A DNA stretch of 43,092 nt from Chryseolinea sp. (lineage in GTDB: Bacteria; Bacteroidota; Bacteroidia; Cytophagales; Cyclobacteriaceae), in assembly GCA_025923195.1 (NCBI GenBank), contig JAICGJ010000024.1, forward strand, positions 1 through 43,092. The letters run 5' to 3'. The notes under the pieces are model-generated. The model worked only from the letters and a program-made list of their open reading frames with translations. It was not told where the DNA came from and ran no database searches. A program made the translations under genes and the position numbers. Below, piece after piece: positions 33,950 to 42,686 of this stretch. Within the stretch, counting starts at the first letter, position 1. Every line of letters starts with the position of its first letter.

Positions 33950-34456
33950 ATGCGAAAGGTAGTTTTAAATTTAGCCGTTTCCCTGGATGGATACATCGCC
34001 GGACCTAACGGGGAGTATGATTGGTGTCTTACCGATGATGACTATGGCATGAAAGATTTTTTGAAGTCGATCGATGCTACGTTGATGGGCGGGAAATCGT
34101 ATCGGCTGATTGTCAAGTATGGTGCTCCCTACCCAGAATTTACGAACTATATTTTTACCCGTACAGAGAAACACTCACCCTATGAAAACGTCGTATTTGT
34201 ATCGGGAGACATACCTGGATTTGTCGCAAAATTAAAATACACTAAGGGCAAGAACATATGGCTGTTCGGCGGAAGCGAAATTATTCACCCATTGATTCAG
34301 GAAAACCTAATTGATGAGATGATGCTTGCTATTCATCCTCTGCTGTTAGGTGGGGGAACACCTCTGTTCAAAAATCTTGACGATCGTAAAACGCTCCACC
34401 TTTCGGATTCGATTACGTACCCGTCGGGCCTGGTGCAGCTTATTTATAAGAGGTAG
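33950..34456 (+). CDS. Dihydrofolate-reductase-fold protein (RibD C-terminal type)
   Basis: The 168-residue protein has the RibD_C/dihydrofolate reductase-like fold: an opening VVLNLAVSLDGYIAGPNGEYDW, the central ATLMGGKSYRLIVKYG, NIWLFGGSEIIHPLIQ for NADPH binding, and IHPLLLGGGTPLF. Such stand-alone proteins (YyaP/YwjB-like) are presumed NADPH-dependent reductases, but substrates are mostly unknown and it is not expected to be the main folate reductase. It is 46 bp downstream of the RIC-like gene and co-directional. Confidence 0.9.
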   Translation: MRKVVLNLAVSLDGYIAGPNGEYDWCLTDDDYGMKDFLKSIDATLMGGKSYRLIVKYGAPYPEFTNYIFTRTEKHSPYENVVFVSGDIPGFVAKLKYTKGKNIWLFGGSEIIHPLIQENLIDEMMLAIHPLLLGGGTPLFKNLDDRKTLHLSDSITYPSGLVQLIYKR

Positions 34457-34510
34457 CCGGACACAATTATTTTTGCTCCATTTAAAGACAAGACACAGTT
34501 TGTAGCTCAG

Positions 34511-34667
34511 GTTCAACATTCAATATTTAACATTCAACACTCAACCATTCAACAGCGAATATCGAACACGGAACATCGAATGTCGATCTGGCTATCCTGG
34601 AAAAGGACGCATAACACACCCCAGCCCACACCCACTATTAACGATTAACAAATAACGGATAACGAAT
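34511..34667. repeat. Degenerate short tandem repeats upstream of ruvX
   Basis: The 212-bp gap contains three degenerate motif runs: ATTCAAC-type units at 34511-34553, ATCGAAC-type units at 34555-34582, and TAACGAT/TAACAAATAACGG-type units at 34637-34667, ending at the ruvX start. Between them (34583-34636) is ordinary sequence. The units are 7-9 bp with variations. Such low-complexity tracts are not coding and may arise by slippage or belong to a dispersed family. Confidence 0.6.
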
Positions 34668-34668
34668 C

Positions 34669-35085
34669 ATGGGCAGAATTCTTGCAGTTGATTATGGTTC
34701 GAAGAGAACAGGCATTGCTGTAACCGATCCACTCAGAATTATTGCGACACCACTCGAAACGGTTCCCACCTCAGGATTGATCGAATTTCTAACGGCTTAT
34801 ATACAAAAGGAACCTGTTGATGAATTTGTTGTTGGCATGCCAAAAACACTAATGAATGAGGATTCAGCTGTAGCCCCCTTGGTCAGAAAATTTGTTGACA
34901 GCTTGAAGTTGAAATTCCCGCACAAGTTGGTGCATCTTGTTGACGAACGATTCACGAGCAGTATGGCTATGAGTGCTATGATCGCTGGTGGGATGCGTAA
35001 GAAAGAAAGGCAGGTCAGAGGCAATGTTGATAAAATAAGCGCTACGATAATTCTGCAGTCATTTCTTGATAGTACAAAACGATAA
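34669..35085 (+). CDS. ruvX: RuvX/YqgF-family putative Holliday junction resolvase / pre-16S rRNA nuclease
   Basis: The 138-residue protein has the RNase H-like YqgF fold: the catalytic Asp in ILAVDYGSKRTGIAVTD, the following FVVGMPKTLMNED, and LVHLVDERFTSSMA with the second acidic pair. The C-terminal DKISATIILQSFLDS carries the last Asp. YqgF is implicated in maturation of the 16S rRNA 5' end; the resolvase name is historical. It is followed, 56 bp later, by the peptide deformylase gene with its own promoter-like box. Its leader lies within degenerate repeats. Confidence 0.93.
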   Translation: MGRILAVDYGSKRTGIAVTDPLRIIATPLETVPTSGLIEFLTAYIQKEPVDEFVVGMPKTLMNEDSAVAPLVRKFVDSLKLKFPHKLVHLVDERFTSSMAMSAMIAGGMRKKERQVRGNVDKISATIILQSFLDSTKR

Positions 35086-35129
35086 AGCTGTTAGTAAACT
35101 TTTTCGATTACGAATTTCCGCAGATGAAT

Positions 35130-35137
35130 TAAATTTG
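35130..35137 (+). promoter_or_regulatory. -7 promoter box ending 4 nt before the def ATG
   Basis: TAAATTTG fits the TAnnTTTG consensus and ends 4 nt before ATG 35142, predicting a leaderless or nearly leaderless message. A TTA at 35108-35110, 19 bp upstream, could serve as a weak -33 element. Confidence 0.5.
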
Positions 35138-35141
35138 TGCC

Positions 35142-35696
35142 ATGATATATCCCATTGTGATGTACGGAGATCCCGTACTGCGTCAAAAAGCAAAAGACAT
35201 AGAACCTGGAACTGATGTACAGTCATTGGTAGATGATATGTTTGAGACCATGCATGCGGCGAATGGCGTGGGTCTTGCAGCGCCGCAGATCGGCAAGAGC
35301 ATTCGTTTGTTTGTGGTAGATGGCCGTGTTATTGAAGATGAACCGAGCATGCAGGATTTCACGAAAGTATTTGTAAACCCTGTGATGTTGGAGGAGCTTG
35401 GGACTCCTTGGGAATATGAGGAAGGCTGCCTAAGTATCCCGAACATTCGCGAGAAGGTATCGCGCAAGGAGCGCCTTAAAATAAGTTACTTCGACGAAAA
35501 CTGGATTTCCCATGAGGAGATATTTGATGGATTGAGAGCGCGAATTATTCAACACGAATATGATCACATTGAAGGTAAAATGTTCGTGGATTACCTTACG
35601 CCCCTGAAAAAACGGCTTCTTAAGGGCAAACTTGCAGATATATCCAAGGGAAAGGTCGATACAGAATACAGGATTCTTGCGCCTCAGAAAAAGTAG
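35142..35696 (+). CDS. def: Peptide deformylase
   Basis: This metalloenzyme removes the formyl group from the N-terminal Met of new proteins. At 184 residues it is of normal length. The three family motifs are NGVGLAAPQIG, EEGCLSIP (metal ligand Cys96) and QHEYDHIEG (His138, Glu139, His142). It is essential in most bacteria. It follows ruvX by 56 bp and has its own TAAATTTG box; the short distance to the ATG suggests a leaderless mRNA. Its stop is 5 bp from the stop of the convergent DUF2721 gene. Confidence 0.97.
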   Translation: MIYPIVMYGDPVLRQKAKDIEPGTDVQSLVDDMFETMHAANGVGLAAPQIGKSIRLFVVDGRVIEDEPSMQDFTKVFVNPVMLEELGTPWEYEEGCLSIPNIREKVSRKERLKISYFDENWISHEEIFDGLRARIIQHEYDHIEGKMFVDYLTPLKKRLLKGKLADISKGKVDTEYRILAPQKK

Positions 35697-35701
35697 TGCC
35701 G

Positions 35702-36124
35702 CTATGCGTCGGTAACCGACTCATTTTTTAACATATCCTTCAGCTCAATTTCAAGAGCACGTGTGCTGATAAAGATTTCATGCAATGAAAGGGCCAGGGA
35801 CAGAAGAAGGAACAAAAGACTCAATCCGAAAACACTGTAGGCCAATAGTTGATAGTCCAGAAAGATAAAAAGCATGCACAGAACACAAAGGAAAAAACTC
35901 AATATACCGCTACCCTGCATTTGCTTTACGAGTAGCAGCCTTTTATTTAGGTTGCGGATTTGTTCCCTGATGATCACGCGCTCTTCGCCCACCTGTTTAT
36001 ACTTCGTATGAAGATTCCTGATAAGGCTTGCCAAAGCGAGAAAACGATTGGTATAAGCCAGCATCAGCAATGTGATTGCAGGAAATAACAACGCAGGAGT
36101 ATTGATTGAGATTTGTGTTTCCAT
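35702..36124 (-). CDS. DUF2721 membrane protein
   Basis: The 140-residue protein has a first helix (about 8-30), a cytoplasmic helical stretch containing REQIRNLNKRLLLVKQMQ, then two close hydrophobic helices (ILSFFLCVLCMLFIFLDY and LLAYSVFGLSLLFLLLSLALSL), and an acidic tail. This is the DUF2721 architecture; its function is unknown. It is the last gene of a minus-strand operon with the MFS transporter (12 bp gap) and the NadR-like kinase. Confidence 0.83.
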   Translation of the reverse strand: METQISINTPALLFPAITLLMLAYTNRFLALASLIRNLHTKYKQVGEERVIIREQIRNLNKRLLLVKQMQGSGILSFFLCVLCMLFIFLDYQLLAYSVFGLSLLFLLLSLALSLHEIFISTRALEIELKDMLKNESVTDA

Positions 36125-36136
36125 AGTTTATTAATA

Positions 36137-37375
36137 TCAGTGGACACGCTGTAATGTTCTTAACGACTTTGCAAACCATCCCGTAATGGTGACAACAAGA
36201 ATTGTCATACAACCTCCAAAAATTACGGACGGGACCACACCAAGTAGCTTTGCCGCAACACCTGATTCAAACATCCCTATTTCGTTTGACGATCCGATAA
36301 AAATATGGTTCACTGCCGACACACGGCCCTTCATATTTTCGGGAGTTAGCGTTTGTAATAAAGTGCTTCTAATGATCACACTTATGCAATCAAACATACC
36401 GCTCATCATGAGCAGGACCAACGAAAGCCAGAAGCTGGTAGACAATGCAAACAATATCATGCTCACACCAAATCCGCCAACGCAGAATAACAGGATCTTA
36501 CCCGCATAGTTCTTGATGGGATGATGCGCGATATAAAAAGCCATGACAAGCGCTCCTACCGATGGTGCCGCACGCAACACCCCCAGACCTTCCTGGCCAA
36601 CCTTCAAAATTTCATTTGCAAATATAGGCAGCAAGGCGACGGCTCCACCGAATAGGACGGCAAACAAGTCCAGTGAAATTGCACCCAGAATGATTGGGTT
36701 TTCAAAAACAAATCGTAAGCCGGTCCGTATTTTTTCAACGACTCCTTGTTCATTAGTTTTGTCCGGCAGGGGTTTTCTTGTTACGCCAAGGGCAAGCACT
36801 AGCCCCGCCGTCATCAGGGCGACATCGGCTGTATATGCTGCGGTTATGCCCAAAAAGCCGTAAATAAAGCCGCCTAATGCAGGCCCACCGATATTTGCCG
36901 TTTGCCACAAGGTGCTGTTCCAGGTTACGGCATTGCTGTAAAGCGGGCGCGGAACTAACTGAGGCATATAGGCGAAAAGGGCCGGTGTGATAAAGCCACG
37001 GGCTATGCCACTGACAAAAATCACGGAGTATATAGGCGCTACACCATAGGCCAAAAAGAACTCTCCGGGCTCAACTGTAAATGAAAGCAGTGCTAATGAG
37101 CACAGCACGAGGGTGGATAGACAGATTATTATGATCTTCTTTCGTTGAAAAGAGTCGGCTATGTGTCCGGCATAAAGCGAGACACCTACGGAGGGAATAG
37201 CCTCAGCCAAACCAATCAACCCAAGGGAAAGCGGGTCTTTTGTAATTTCGTACACCTGCCACGCTACGACTACAGCTTGAATCTGAATTGCGAGCGTAGC
37301 ACAAAAACGCGCAAACGCAAATAATCTGAAATCTGGTATTTTAAGGGCTGCATAGGGCCCGGAGAGCTCGCTCAT
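36137..37375 (-). CDS. MFS transporter
   Basis: The 412-residue protein has about twelve transmembrane helices and the MFS pattern: the loop motif YAGHIADSFQRKKII between helices 2 and 3, and GLIGLAEAIPSVGVSLYAG. The pattern SGIARGFITPALFAYMPQLVPRPLYSNAVTWNS is typical of the EntS-like exporter group (MFS_3). The substrate is unknown. It overlaps the end of the NadR-like kinase gene by 4 bp, so the two are co-translated. An export role rather than NAD-precursor import is suggested by the subfamily; that is an inference. Confidence 0.88.
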   Translation of the reverse strand: MSELSGPYAALKIPDFRLFAFARFCATLAIQIQAVVVAWQVYEITKDPLSLGLIGLAEAIPSVGVSLYAGHIADSFQRKKIIIICLSTLVLCSLALLSFTVEPGEFFLAYGVAPIYSVIFVSGIARGFITPALFAYMPQLVPRPLYSNAVTWNSTLWQTANIGGPALGGFIYGFLGITAAYTADVALMTAGLVLALGVTRKPLPDKTNEQGVVEKIRTGLRFVFENPIILGAISLDLFAVLFGGAVALLPIFANEILKVGQEGLGVLRAAPSVGALVMAFYIAHHPIKNYAGKILLFCVGGFGVSMILFALSTSFWLSLVLLMMSGMFDCISVIIRSTLLQTLTPENMKGRVSAVNHIFIGSSNEIGMFESGVAAKLLGVVPSVIFGGCMTILVVTITGWFAKSLRTLQRVH

Positions 37376-37914
37376 CTTTCGATCCCTAATTTCTCAATCG
37401 CCTGTATAGCATTCAGGTGACGCTGCTCGCCAAGTCCTTTAATTTCCGCATAAGGGACAGGTTGATTTTTCATTTCATTCAAGTAAATATTGTAAAGTTC
37501 TTCACGCTTATGCGGATGTTCACGTTGCGGGTCTTCTACCCATGGCAAGTCGATATAGGTTAATAAATACAAGTCGTATTTTCGGGTAGCTATATTGTGC
37601 AAAATATCCGGATGACAATTCCCGAATTTATACTCGCTCCACACTTTTATTACGTACAAATTAGTATCGCATATCATAAGCCCACGGCAATCCTTTTCAT
37701 ACTTGTCTTCAAGCCGAATTTGTCCATGGGCAATGGTCAGTAGATCGTGTTGTTCATAGGGGCGGACAAGATTTTCAAGATATCCCCTGGCATATTCAGG
37801 TACCCAGGAAGTATCGTAGTGCAACGCCAAAAATTGCGATAATTCAGATTTACCTGTACATTCCGGCCCCACTACCGCGACTTTTTTAACCACTGAAGGC
37901 CGTTTTAAATTCAT
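37372..37914 (-). CDS. NadR-like AAA/ribosylnicotinamide-kinase-type ATPase
   Basis: The 180-residue protein matches the C-terminal ribosylnicotinamide kinase part of NadR. The P-loop is VAVVGPECTGKSELSQFLA, followed by WVPEYARGYLENL (the nicotinamide-riboside-binding region), LMICDTNLYVIKVWSEY and YLLTYIDLPWVEDPQREHPHKREELY (the lid). The N-terminal regulator and adenylyltransferase parts of enterobacterial NadR are absent. It would phosphorylate nicotinamide riboside to NMN in NAD salvage, by family. Its stop overlaps the MFS start. It is divergent from the flavin amine oxidase gene across 65 bp. Confidence 0.87.
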   Translation of the reverse strand: MNLKRPSVVKKVAVVGPECTGKSELSQFLALHYDTSWVPEYARGYLENLVRPYEQHDLLTIAHGQIRLEDKYEKDCRGLMICDTNLYVIKVWSEYKFGNCHPDILHNIATRKYDLYLLTYIDLPWVEDPQREHPHKREELYNIYLNEMKNQPVPYAEIKGLGEQRHLNAIQAIEKLGIER

Positions 37915-37979
37915 AGGCCGAAAATCGTTTATATTTCTCTAAAATTCGAGGGATTATTGAGTTTCCAAAATGCTGATTT

Positions 37980-39461
37980 GTGAAACGAAGAATCGCTCTT
38001 AAACAGATAGGATTAGGGGTATCCGCGGGCTTGGCATTACCTTCCTGGTTAGCAGCATGCAGCACTGAAGAAAGCCCAGATCCCCAAATCAAATACGATG
38101 GCGTTGTAGCCATTATTGGCGCCGGGGCGGCTGGACTTTACGCCGCCGATATATTGCAAACCAACGGCGTTAAAGTGATAATACTGGAAGCCTCCGATCG
38201 GGTTGGTGGACGCCTTCGAACGCTAAAACCGTCGGACAAACCATCGCAGTCACTATTGTTTACGTCACCATCTCCACTAAGCAGTGATTTCCCTATAGAG
38301 TTAGGTGCCGATCAAATCATTGGATCAGATTCCACATGGCATAAAATCCTAGGGCAACTGCAATTGGCGACTGTTGACCTTGATTCTATAGCGCAGGATC
38401 ATTATTTCCTTGACAATGCATTCGTGGATCACAATGTCGCAGAGTTAGATAGTGATTTCGTTGCGGCAAAGGCCTTTCTTGAAAACCTGTCGAACTACAC
38501 GGGCGGCAATCTGTCGGTCCAACAGGCTATCCAGGCGGCAGGGATCAATGCGAGGGTACATGGAATCCTTAATTCGTGGATTGGAAACAGATATGGAGCC
38601 AACAATGAAGCATTGGGAATTAAGCCTTTGGCAGAAGGACTTAGCCAGCTCGTGCGAAACAAAACAAGGTTGCTGCTAAAAGCTAATCCTATGCAAGATG
38701 CGTTGCTTTCGCGGTTTAGTAACGTAGTGACTGCTGTTCAAGTCAACAAGGCTGTCAAGGCCATCGATTATTCGGAGAGTAAGATTGTAATCAGCGGTGA
38801 TCATATTTTAACTGCCGGAACTTCAGAGCCGTTTGTTGTAGAGGCCGATAAGGTCATTATCACGGTTCCGGTATCGATCCTGAAGGCCGGTGACATATTG
38901 TTCAATCCGACACTTCCTTCCGACAAGCTTGTAGCGCTTTCGAATATGGAAATGGAAGCCTCTTTCAGAGTTCTGCTTGATTTCAAAATGAACTTTTGGG
39001 GCGAGGAATCCGGCTTCCTGTATGGAGGCGCAGAATCGCCTGAATATTTGAATGCAGGCGTTGGCCGAAGTGAGGGCATCAAAACGCTTAGCCTTACCGT
39101 AAATGGCTCAAAGGCAGCTTCATTTTCCTCCTTGGGCACTGATGTTCTACCACTGCTCCTTGAGGAAATGGATACCTTTTTTCAAGGCAAAGCTACACTC
39201 AATATAAGGAAAGACCTGAACGATAATATTATCAGTGTCATCCAGGATTGGACCAAAGAAAAATACATAAGAGGAGGCATATCATATCTAAAGCCTGAGG
39301 GATCAAACCAGGATCGACTCAACCTTGCTACCCCTGTAAGTGAAAAGATTTATTTTGCCGGGGAGGCCACGGATGGGCGAGGAGAATCGGGAACAATTAA
39401 CGGCGCACTTCTATCTGGTGAGCGGGCAGCGAATGAAATCGTTAATTCAATAAAAGCCTGA
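37980..39461 (+). CDS. Tat-exported flavin amine oxidase lipoprotein
   Basis: The 493-residue protein starts with GTG. Its N terminus MKRRIALKQIGLG has a twin-arginine pattern, and WLAAC gives a lipobox with Cys27, so it is likely exported folded with FAD and anchored as a lipoprotein. The FAD-binding GAGAAGLYAADIL and EASDRVGGRLRT follow, and the C-terminal IYFAGEATDGRGESGTINGALLSGERAANEI is the second FAD motif of monoamine oxidases. The substrate is unknown (amines or amino acids in the family). The gap to the divergent kinase is small, and its stop is 6 bp from the stop of the convergent TauE gene. Confidence 0.88.
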   Translation: MKRRIALKQIGLGVSAGLALPSWLAACSTEESPDPQIKYDGVVAIIGAGAAGLYAADILQTNGVKVIILEASDRVGGRLRTLKPSDKPSQSLLFTSPSPLSSDFPIELGADQIIGSDSTWHKILGQLQLATVDLDSIAQDHYFLDNAFVDHNVAELDSDFVAAKAFLENLSNYTGGNLSVQQAIQAAGINARVHGILNSWIGNRYGANNEALGIKPLAEGLSQLVRNKTRLLLKANPMQDALLSRFSNVVTAVQVNKAVKAIDYSESKIVISGDHILTAGTSEPFVVEADKVIITVPVSILKAGDILFNPTLPSDKLVALSNMEMEASFRVLLDFKMNFWGEESGFLYGGAESPEYLNAGVGRSEGIKTLSLTVNGSKAASFSSLGTDVLPLLLEEMDTFFQGKATLNIRKDLNDNIISVIQDWTKEKYIRGGISYLKPEGSNQDRLNLATPVSEKIYFAGEATDGRGESGTINGALLSGERAANEIVNSIKA

Positions 39462-39467
39462 TTGTAC

Positions 39468-40259
39468 TTAATATGGCAGAAAGATTTCCTTGAGTAGTAT
39501 TCCAATCCCGATCACTAGAACAAACCATCCAAAAGACCTGCGGAGATTAATGCCAGAAACCGTATGAGTCAGCCGATTCCCGATAAAAATACCTATAATA
39601 GCCAGGGCTGTAATGGAGAGCAAGAACGGCCAATCCATACTATAGTTTAAAACGTCGCCCAGGAACCCCATCAACGAATTAATAGCGATTACAAATAACG
39701 ATGTTCCTACTGCTCTCTTAAATGGCAATGACGTAAGGAACACAAGCGCAGGAATTATTAAGAACCCACCGCCTGCGCCTACCAGTCCCGTTAGAAATCC
39801 AATTAAGCTTCCCTCCACAATGGTGAGGACGGATCTTGATCCCGCTGCCAGCGTTTTTTTTTCCTTGCGGGTTAAGATCATGGACAAGGATGCTATGATC
39901 ATCAGCAGTGCAAAAGTGCCCAATACGAGAAACCGCTTTGTCAGGATGAGCGACTGAAACTGGAAAATGACCTCAGGGATGGCGGGAATAATCCATTTAC
40001 GCGTGGCAAATGTGCTGATAATGGAGGGCACACCGAACGCCAGTGCTGCCTTGATACTAACCAGATGTTCTCTATACTTAGGGATCGCTCCAACAAAACT
40101 CGTAACGCCAACAATAAAGAGTGAATAAGCGGATGCCAACACTGCATCCAAATGAAAGAAATAGACAAGGATTGGAATTGAAAGGATTGATCCTCCACCA
40201 CCCAGGAGTCCCAAGATTACGCCAATGCAAATCGAAAACACATAGCCTAAAATTTCCAT
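39468..40259 (-). CDS. TauE/SafE-family sulfite/sulfonate exporter-like transporter
   Basis: From ATG 40259 the protein has 263 residues and about eight membrane helices. The two inverted family motifs are GLLGGGGSILSIPILVYF near the N terminus and GLVGAGGGFLIIPALVFL in the second half. TauE/SafE proteins move sulfite, sulfonates or other anions; the real substrate cannot be told. It follows the RlpA gene by 67 bp on the same strand. An ATG 9 bp upstream of the chosen start is also in frame. Confidence 0.9.
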   Translation of the reverse strand: MEILGYVFSICIGVILGLLGGGGSILSIPILVYFFHLDAVLASAYSLFIVGVTSFVGAIPKYREHLVSIKAALAFGVPSIISTFATRKWIIPAIPEVIFQFQSLILTKRFLVLGTFALLMIIASLSMILTRKEKKTLAAGSRSVLTIVEGSLIGFLTGLVGAGGGFLIIPALVFLTSLPFKRAVGTSLFVIAINSLMGFLGDVLNYSMDWPFLLSITALAIIGIFIGNRLTHTVSGINLRRSFGWFVLVIGIGILLKEIFLPY

Positions 40260-40326
40260 GCTGTGCAAAGTGCTGACTTGTTATTCTCCAGGGAAACAGC
40301 CACTACTAATGGCTCCCTCGTATTTC

Positions 40327-41013
40327 CTACAAGCGATCGTACTCTACAATGAAAACATCCGGGAATTTATTACGAAGCTCTTCCCGGAAATCTTCGGCCT
40401 TGGAACGGGAAGAAAACTGCCCAAGTATAAGGCCGTAATACTTAACACCATTAATAACTTTAACCTGAACGCGTACCTGTTTTTGATATGAGTTCTTTAA
40501 ATTATCCGCAAGTCGCATCAGGTTAACAAGTTCCATATACGTGCCTATCTGGACACCGAAACCCTTTGGCTTAAGCCTTGAGATCTCGAAATCATAGAAC
40601 TCCTTCTCTTCAACAGTTACCTGATCGATGGTTCTCAACGGTTGTTCTTTGGTCTTACCGTCTCCCGGATCAACGACTTCCAATTTTACATCCGCAAGTC
40701 CTTTGTTGATAAACCCAAGTTTTTCTGCCGCCTCTTTTGACAGATCTATAACGCGGCCCTCCACGTACGGACCTCTATCGTTAATTGTTACTTCGACCGA
40801 TTGATTGTTGTCCAGGTTTGTAACCCGCACTTTCGTGCCGAACGGCAAGGTCTTGTGAGCACCGGTCAGTTTGTTGTGCCTGTATTTTTCGCCACTTGCC
40901 GTGGAAACGCCTTCAAATTTGTCGGCGTAAAACGACGCTTTTCCGGTTTGGACCTGGGCGAGTACTGAAACAATGCAAAATGAGAGAAGTGAGGCAAGAT
41001 AGAGTTTAGTCAT
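40327..41013 (-). CDS. rlpA: RlpA-family septal ring lytic transglycosylase with SPOR domain
   Basis: From ATG 41013 the protein has 228 residues, with a signal peptide (MTKLYLASLLSFCIVSVLAQ). The double-psi beta-barrel domain runs from about residue 21 to 110: GKASFYADKFEGVSTASGEKY, GTKVRVTNL, and INDRGPYVEGRVIDLSKEAAEKLGF. A SPOR domain (about 155-228, FGVQIGTYMELVNLMRLAD... VKYYGLILGQFSSRSKAEDF) should bind denuded glycan strands at the septum. A start 51 bp upstream is excluded if transcription begins at the TACTTTTG box. It is divergent from guaB. Confidence 0.92.
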   Translation of the reverse strand: MTKLYLASLLSFCIVSVLAQVQTGKASFYADKFEGVSTASGEKYRHNKLTGAHKTLPFGTKVRVTNLDNNQSVEVTINDRGPYVEGRVIDLSKEAAEKLGFINKGLADVKLEVVDPGDGKTKEQPLRTIDQVTVEEKEFYDFEISRLKPKGFGVQIGTYMELVNLMRLADNLKNSYQKQVRVQVKVINGVKYYGLILGQFSSRSKAEDFREELRNKFPDVFIVEYDRL

Positions 41014-41040
41014 GGGAACGGTTCGAGGTTCTGGTTGTAA

Positions 41041-41048
41041 CAAAAGTA
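41041..41048 (-). promoter_or_regulatory. -7 promoter box of the rlpA gene
   Basis: On the minus strand the sequence is TACTTTTG, 27 nt before ATG 41013. A -33 TTG lies at 41064-41062 or 41078-41076, both at unusual spacing. Confidence 0.4.
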
Positions 41049-41151
41049 TGCAAATCAACAGCAACTTTTAAAAGCAATCTCATTAGTGATATGGCTTTTT
41101 TGCGCACGTTGTCCGCTCAAAGTCAGCTTTCAGTAATTACTTTCATGTTCA

Positions 41152-41181
41152 TTGATAATTGGCAATTAAAATATACCTTTG
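41152..41181 (+). promoter_or_regulatory. guaB promoter
   Basis: A TTG at 41152-41154 and TACCTTTG at 41174-41181 are separated by 19 bp, the best match to the Bacteroidota promoter pattern in the window. Transcription would start near 41187, so the in-frame start codons upstream of that point cannot be used. Confidence 0.65.
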
Positions 41182-41213
41182 CCCGGCAAATAATGAATCG
41201 TAAATTATTTGCT

Positions 41214-42686
41214 ATGCCCCTCAATAATTCCAAACTTCTCTTTGAAGCACTTACTTATGACGACGTGCTCCTTGTTCCGGCCTATTCTGAAGTTCTCCCG
41301 CGCGAAACCGATACATCGTGTCAGCTTACGCCCAAAATCAAACTAAACATTCCCATCGTATCCGCTGCAATGGACACCGTAACGGAGTCTGAACTTGCGA
41401 TCAGCGTTGCGATGGAGGGTGGCCTTGGATTTATACATAAAAACATGAAGATAAATCTCCAGGCAGAGCATGTTCGGAAGGTGAAGCGCTCGCAAAGCGG
41501 GTTAATTCTCGATCCGGTTACGCTGGGGGTTGATGCGACTGTGCAGCAAGCCGATGATATCATGCACGAATTCAAGATCGGTGGTATCCCTATCATCGAT
41601 AACAGCGGAAAACTTGCCGGAATCGTTACCAACCGGGATATGCGCTTCCAGCGCGACATGACAGTACCGGTGGAAAGGATCATGACGAAAGAGAACCTGA
41701 TCACGGCGCCAGAAGGAATCACGCTTGAGCAAGCGGAAGGGACATTAAAAAAATACAAAATAGAAAAATTACCAATCGTTAATAAGAAAGGAAAACTCGT
41801 TGGACTAATTACTTTTAAGGATATTCAGAAGAAAAAGAACAAACCTACGGCTTGCCAGGATGAATACGGACGTCTGCGTGTAGGCGCTGCGGTAGGAGTC
41901 ACACCGGATATTTTGGAGCGTATTGATGCCTTAAAATCTGCGGGGGTCGATGTCATCAGCATTGATACTGCACACGGTCACTCCAAAGGAGTGATCGACG
42001 CCGCAAAACGTGTAAAGAAAAAGTATCCCGACCTTGACTTGATCGTAGGAAACATCGCTACCGGGGAAGGCGCAAAAGCTCTGGCAAAGGCTGGTGTCAA
42101 CGCAGTGAAAGTAGGTGTTGGTCCCGGAAGCATCTGTACGACTCGCGTTGTTGCAGGCATTGGAATGCCTCAACTATCAGCAGTTTTTGAAGCAGCGACG
42201 GCATTGAAGGATTCTGATGTATGCATTATTGCTGACGGGGGCATCCGCTTCTCTGGTGATATAGTGAAGGCAATAGCAGCAGGGGCGGACACGGTCATGA
42301 TAGGATCGCTCTTGGCAGGAACTGAAGAAGCTCCGGGCGAGGTTATAATCTATGAAGGGAGAAAATTCAAAAGCTATCGAGGGATGGGTTCTATTGAAGC
42401 CATGGAGGACGGTTCCAAAGACCGTTACTTCCAGGATGTTGAGGATGATATAAAGAAGTTAGTCCCGGAAGGGATTACTGGGCGAGTTCCCTTTAAAGGG
42501 CTGGTTTCTGAGGTTCTTTACCAGCTTACAGGTGGCTTAAAGGCCGGAATGGGGTACTGTGGCGCCAAAACAACTGCGGATCTGAAGCAAGCCAAATTTG
42601 TCAAAATAACCTCCGCAGGTGTCATTGAGGGTCACCCACATGATGTCACCATTACTAGCGAAGCTCCGAATTACTCAAGAAAGTAG
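41214..42686 (+). CDS. guaB: Inosine-5'-monophosphate dehydrogenase
   Basis: This enzyme oxidises IMP to XMP with NAD, the committed step of guanine nucleotide synthesis. From ATG 41214 ([20 protein letters not shown]) it has 490 residues, the normal length; ATG 41193 is also downstream of the promoter and possible, but longer upstream starts are not. The catalytic Cys lies in [18 protein letters not shown]. Two CBS domains are inserted after the first barrel strands ([16 protein letters not shown]... and [20 protein letters not shown]), and the flap region is [16 protein letters not shown]. It is transcribed alone, with no obvious terminator directly after the stop. Confidence 0.97.
   Translation: MPLNNSKLLFEALTYDDVLLVPAYSEVLPRETDTSCQLTPKIKLNIPIVSAAMDTVTESELAISVAMEGGLGFIHKNMKINLQAEHVRKVKRSQSGLILDPVTLGVDATVQQADDIMHEFKIGGIPIIDNSGKLAGIVTNRDMRFQRDMTVPVERIMTKENLITAPEGITLEQAEGTLKKYKIEKLPIVNKKGKLVGLITFKDIQKKKNKPTACQDEYGRLRVGAAVGVTPDILERIDALKSAGVDVISIDTAHGHSKGVIDAAKRVKKKYPDLDLIVGNIATGEGAKALAKAGVNAVKVGVGPGSICTTRVVAGIGMPQLSAVFEAATALKDSDVCIIADGGIRFSGDIVKAIAAGADTVMIGSLLAGTEEAPGEVIIYEGRKFKSYRGMGSIEAMEDGSKDRYFQDVEDDIKKLVPEGITGRVPFKGLVSEVLYQLTGGLKAGMGYCGAKTTADLKQAKFVKITSAGVIEGHPHDVTITSEAPNYSRK

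Noticed and set aside
41091-41213. Longer N terminus for guaB
   Set aside because: The promoter at 41152-41181 lies inside that extension, which also has no family similarity.
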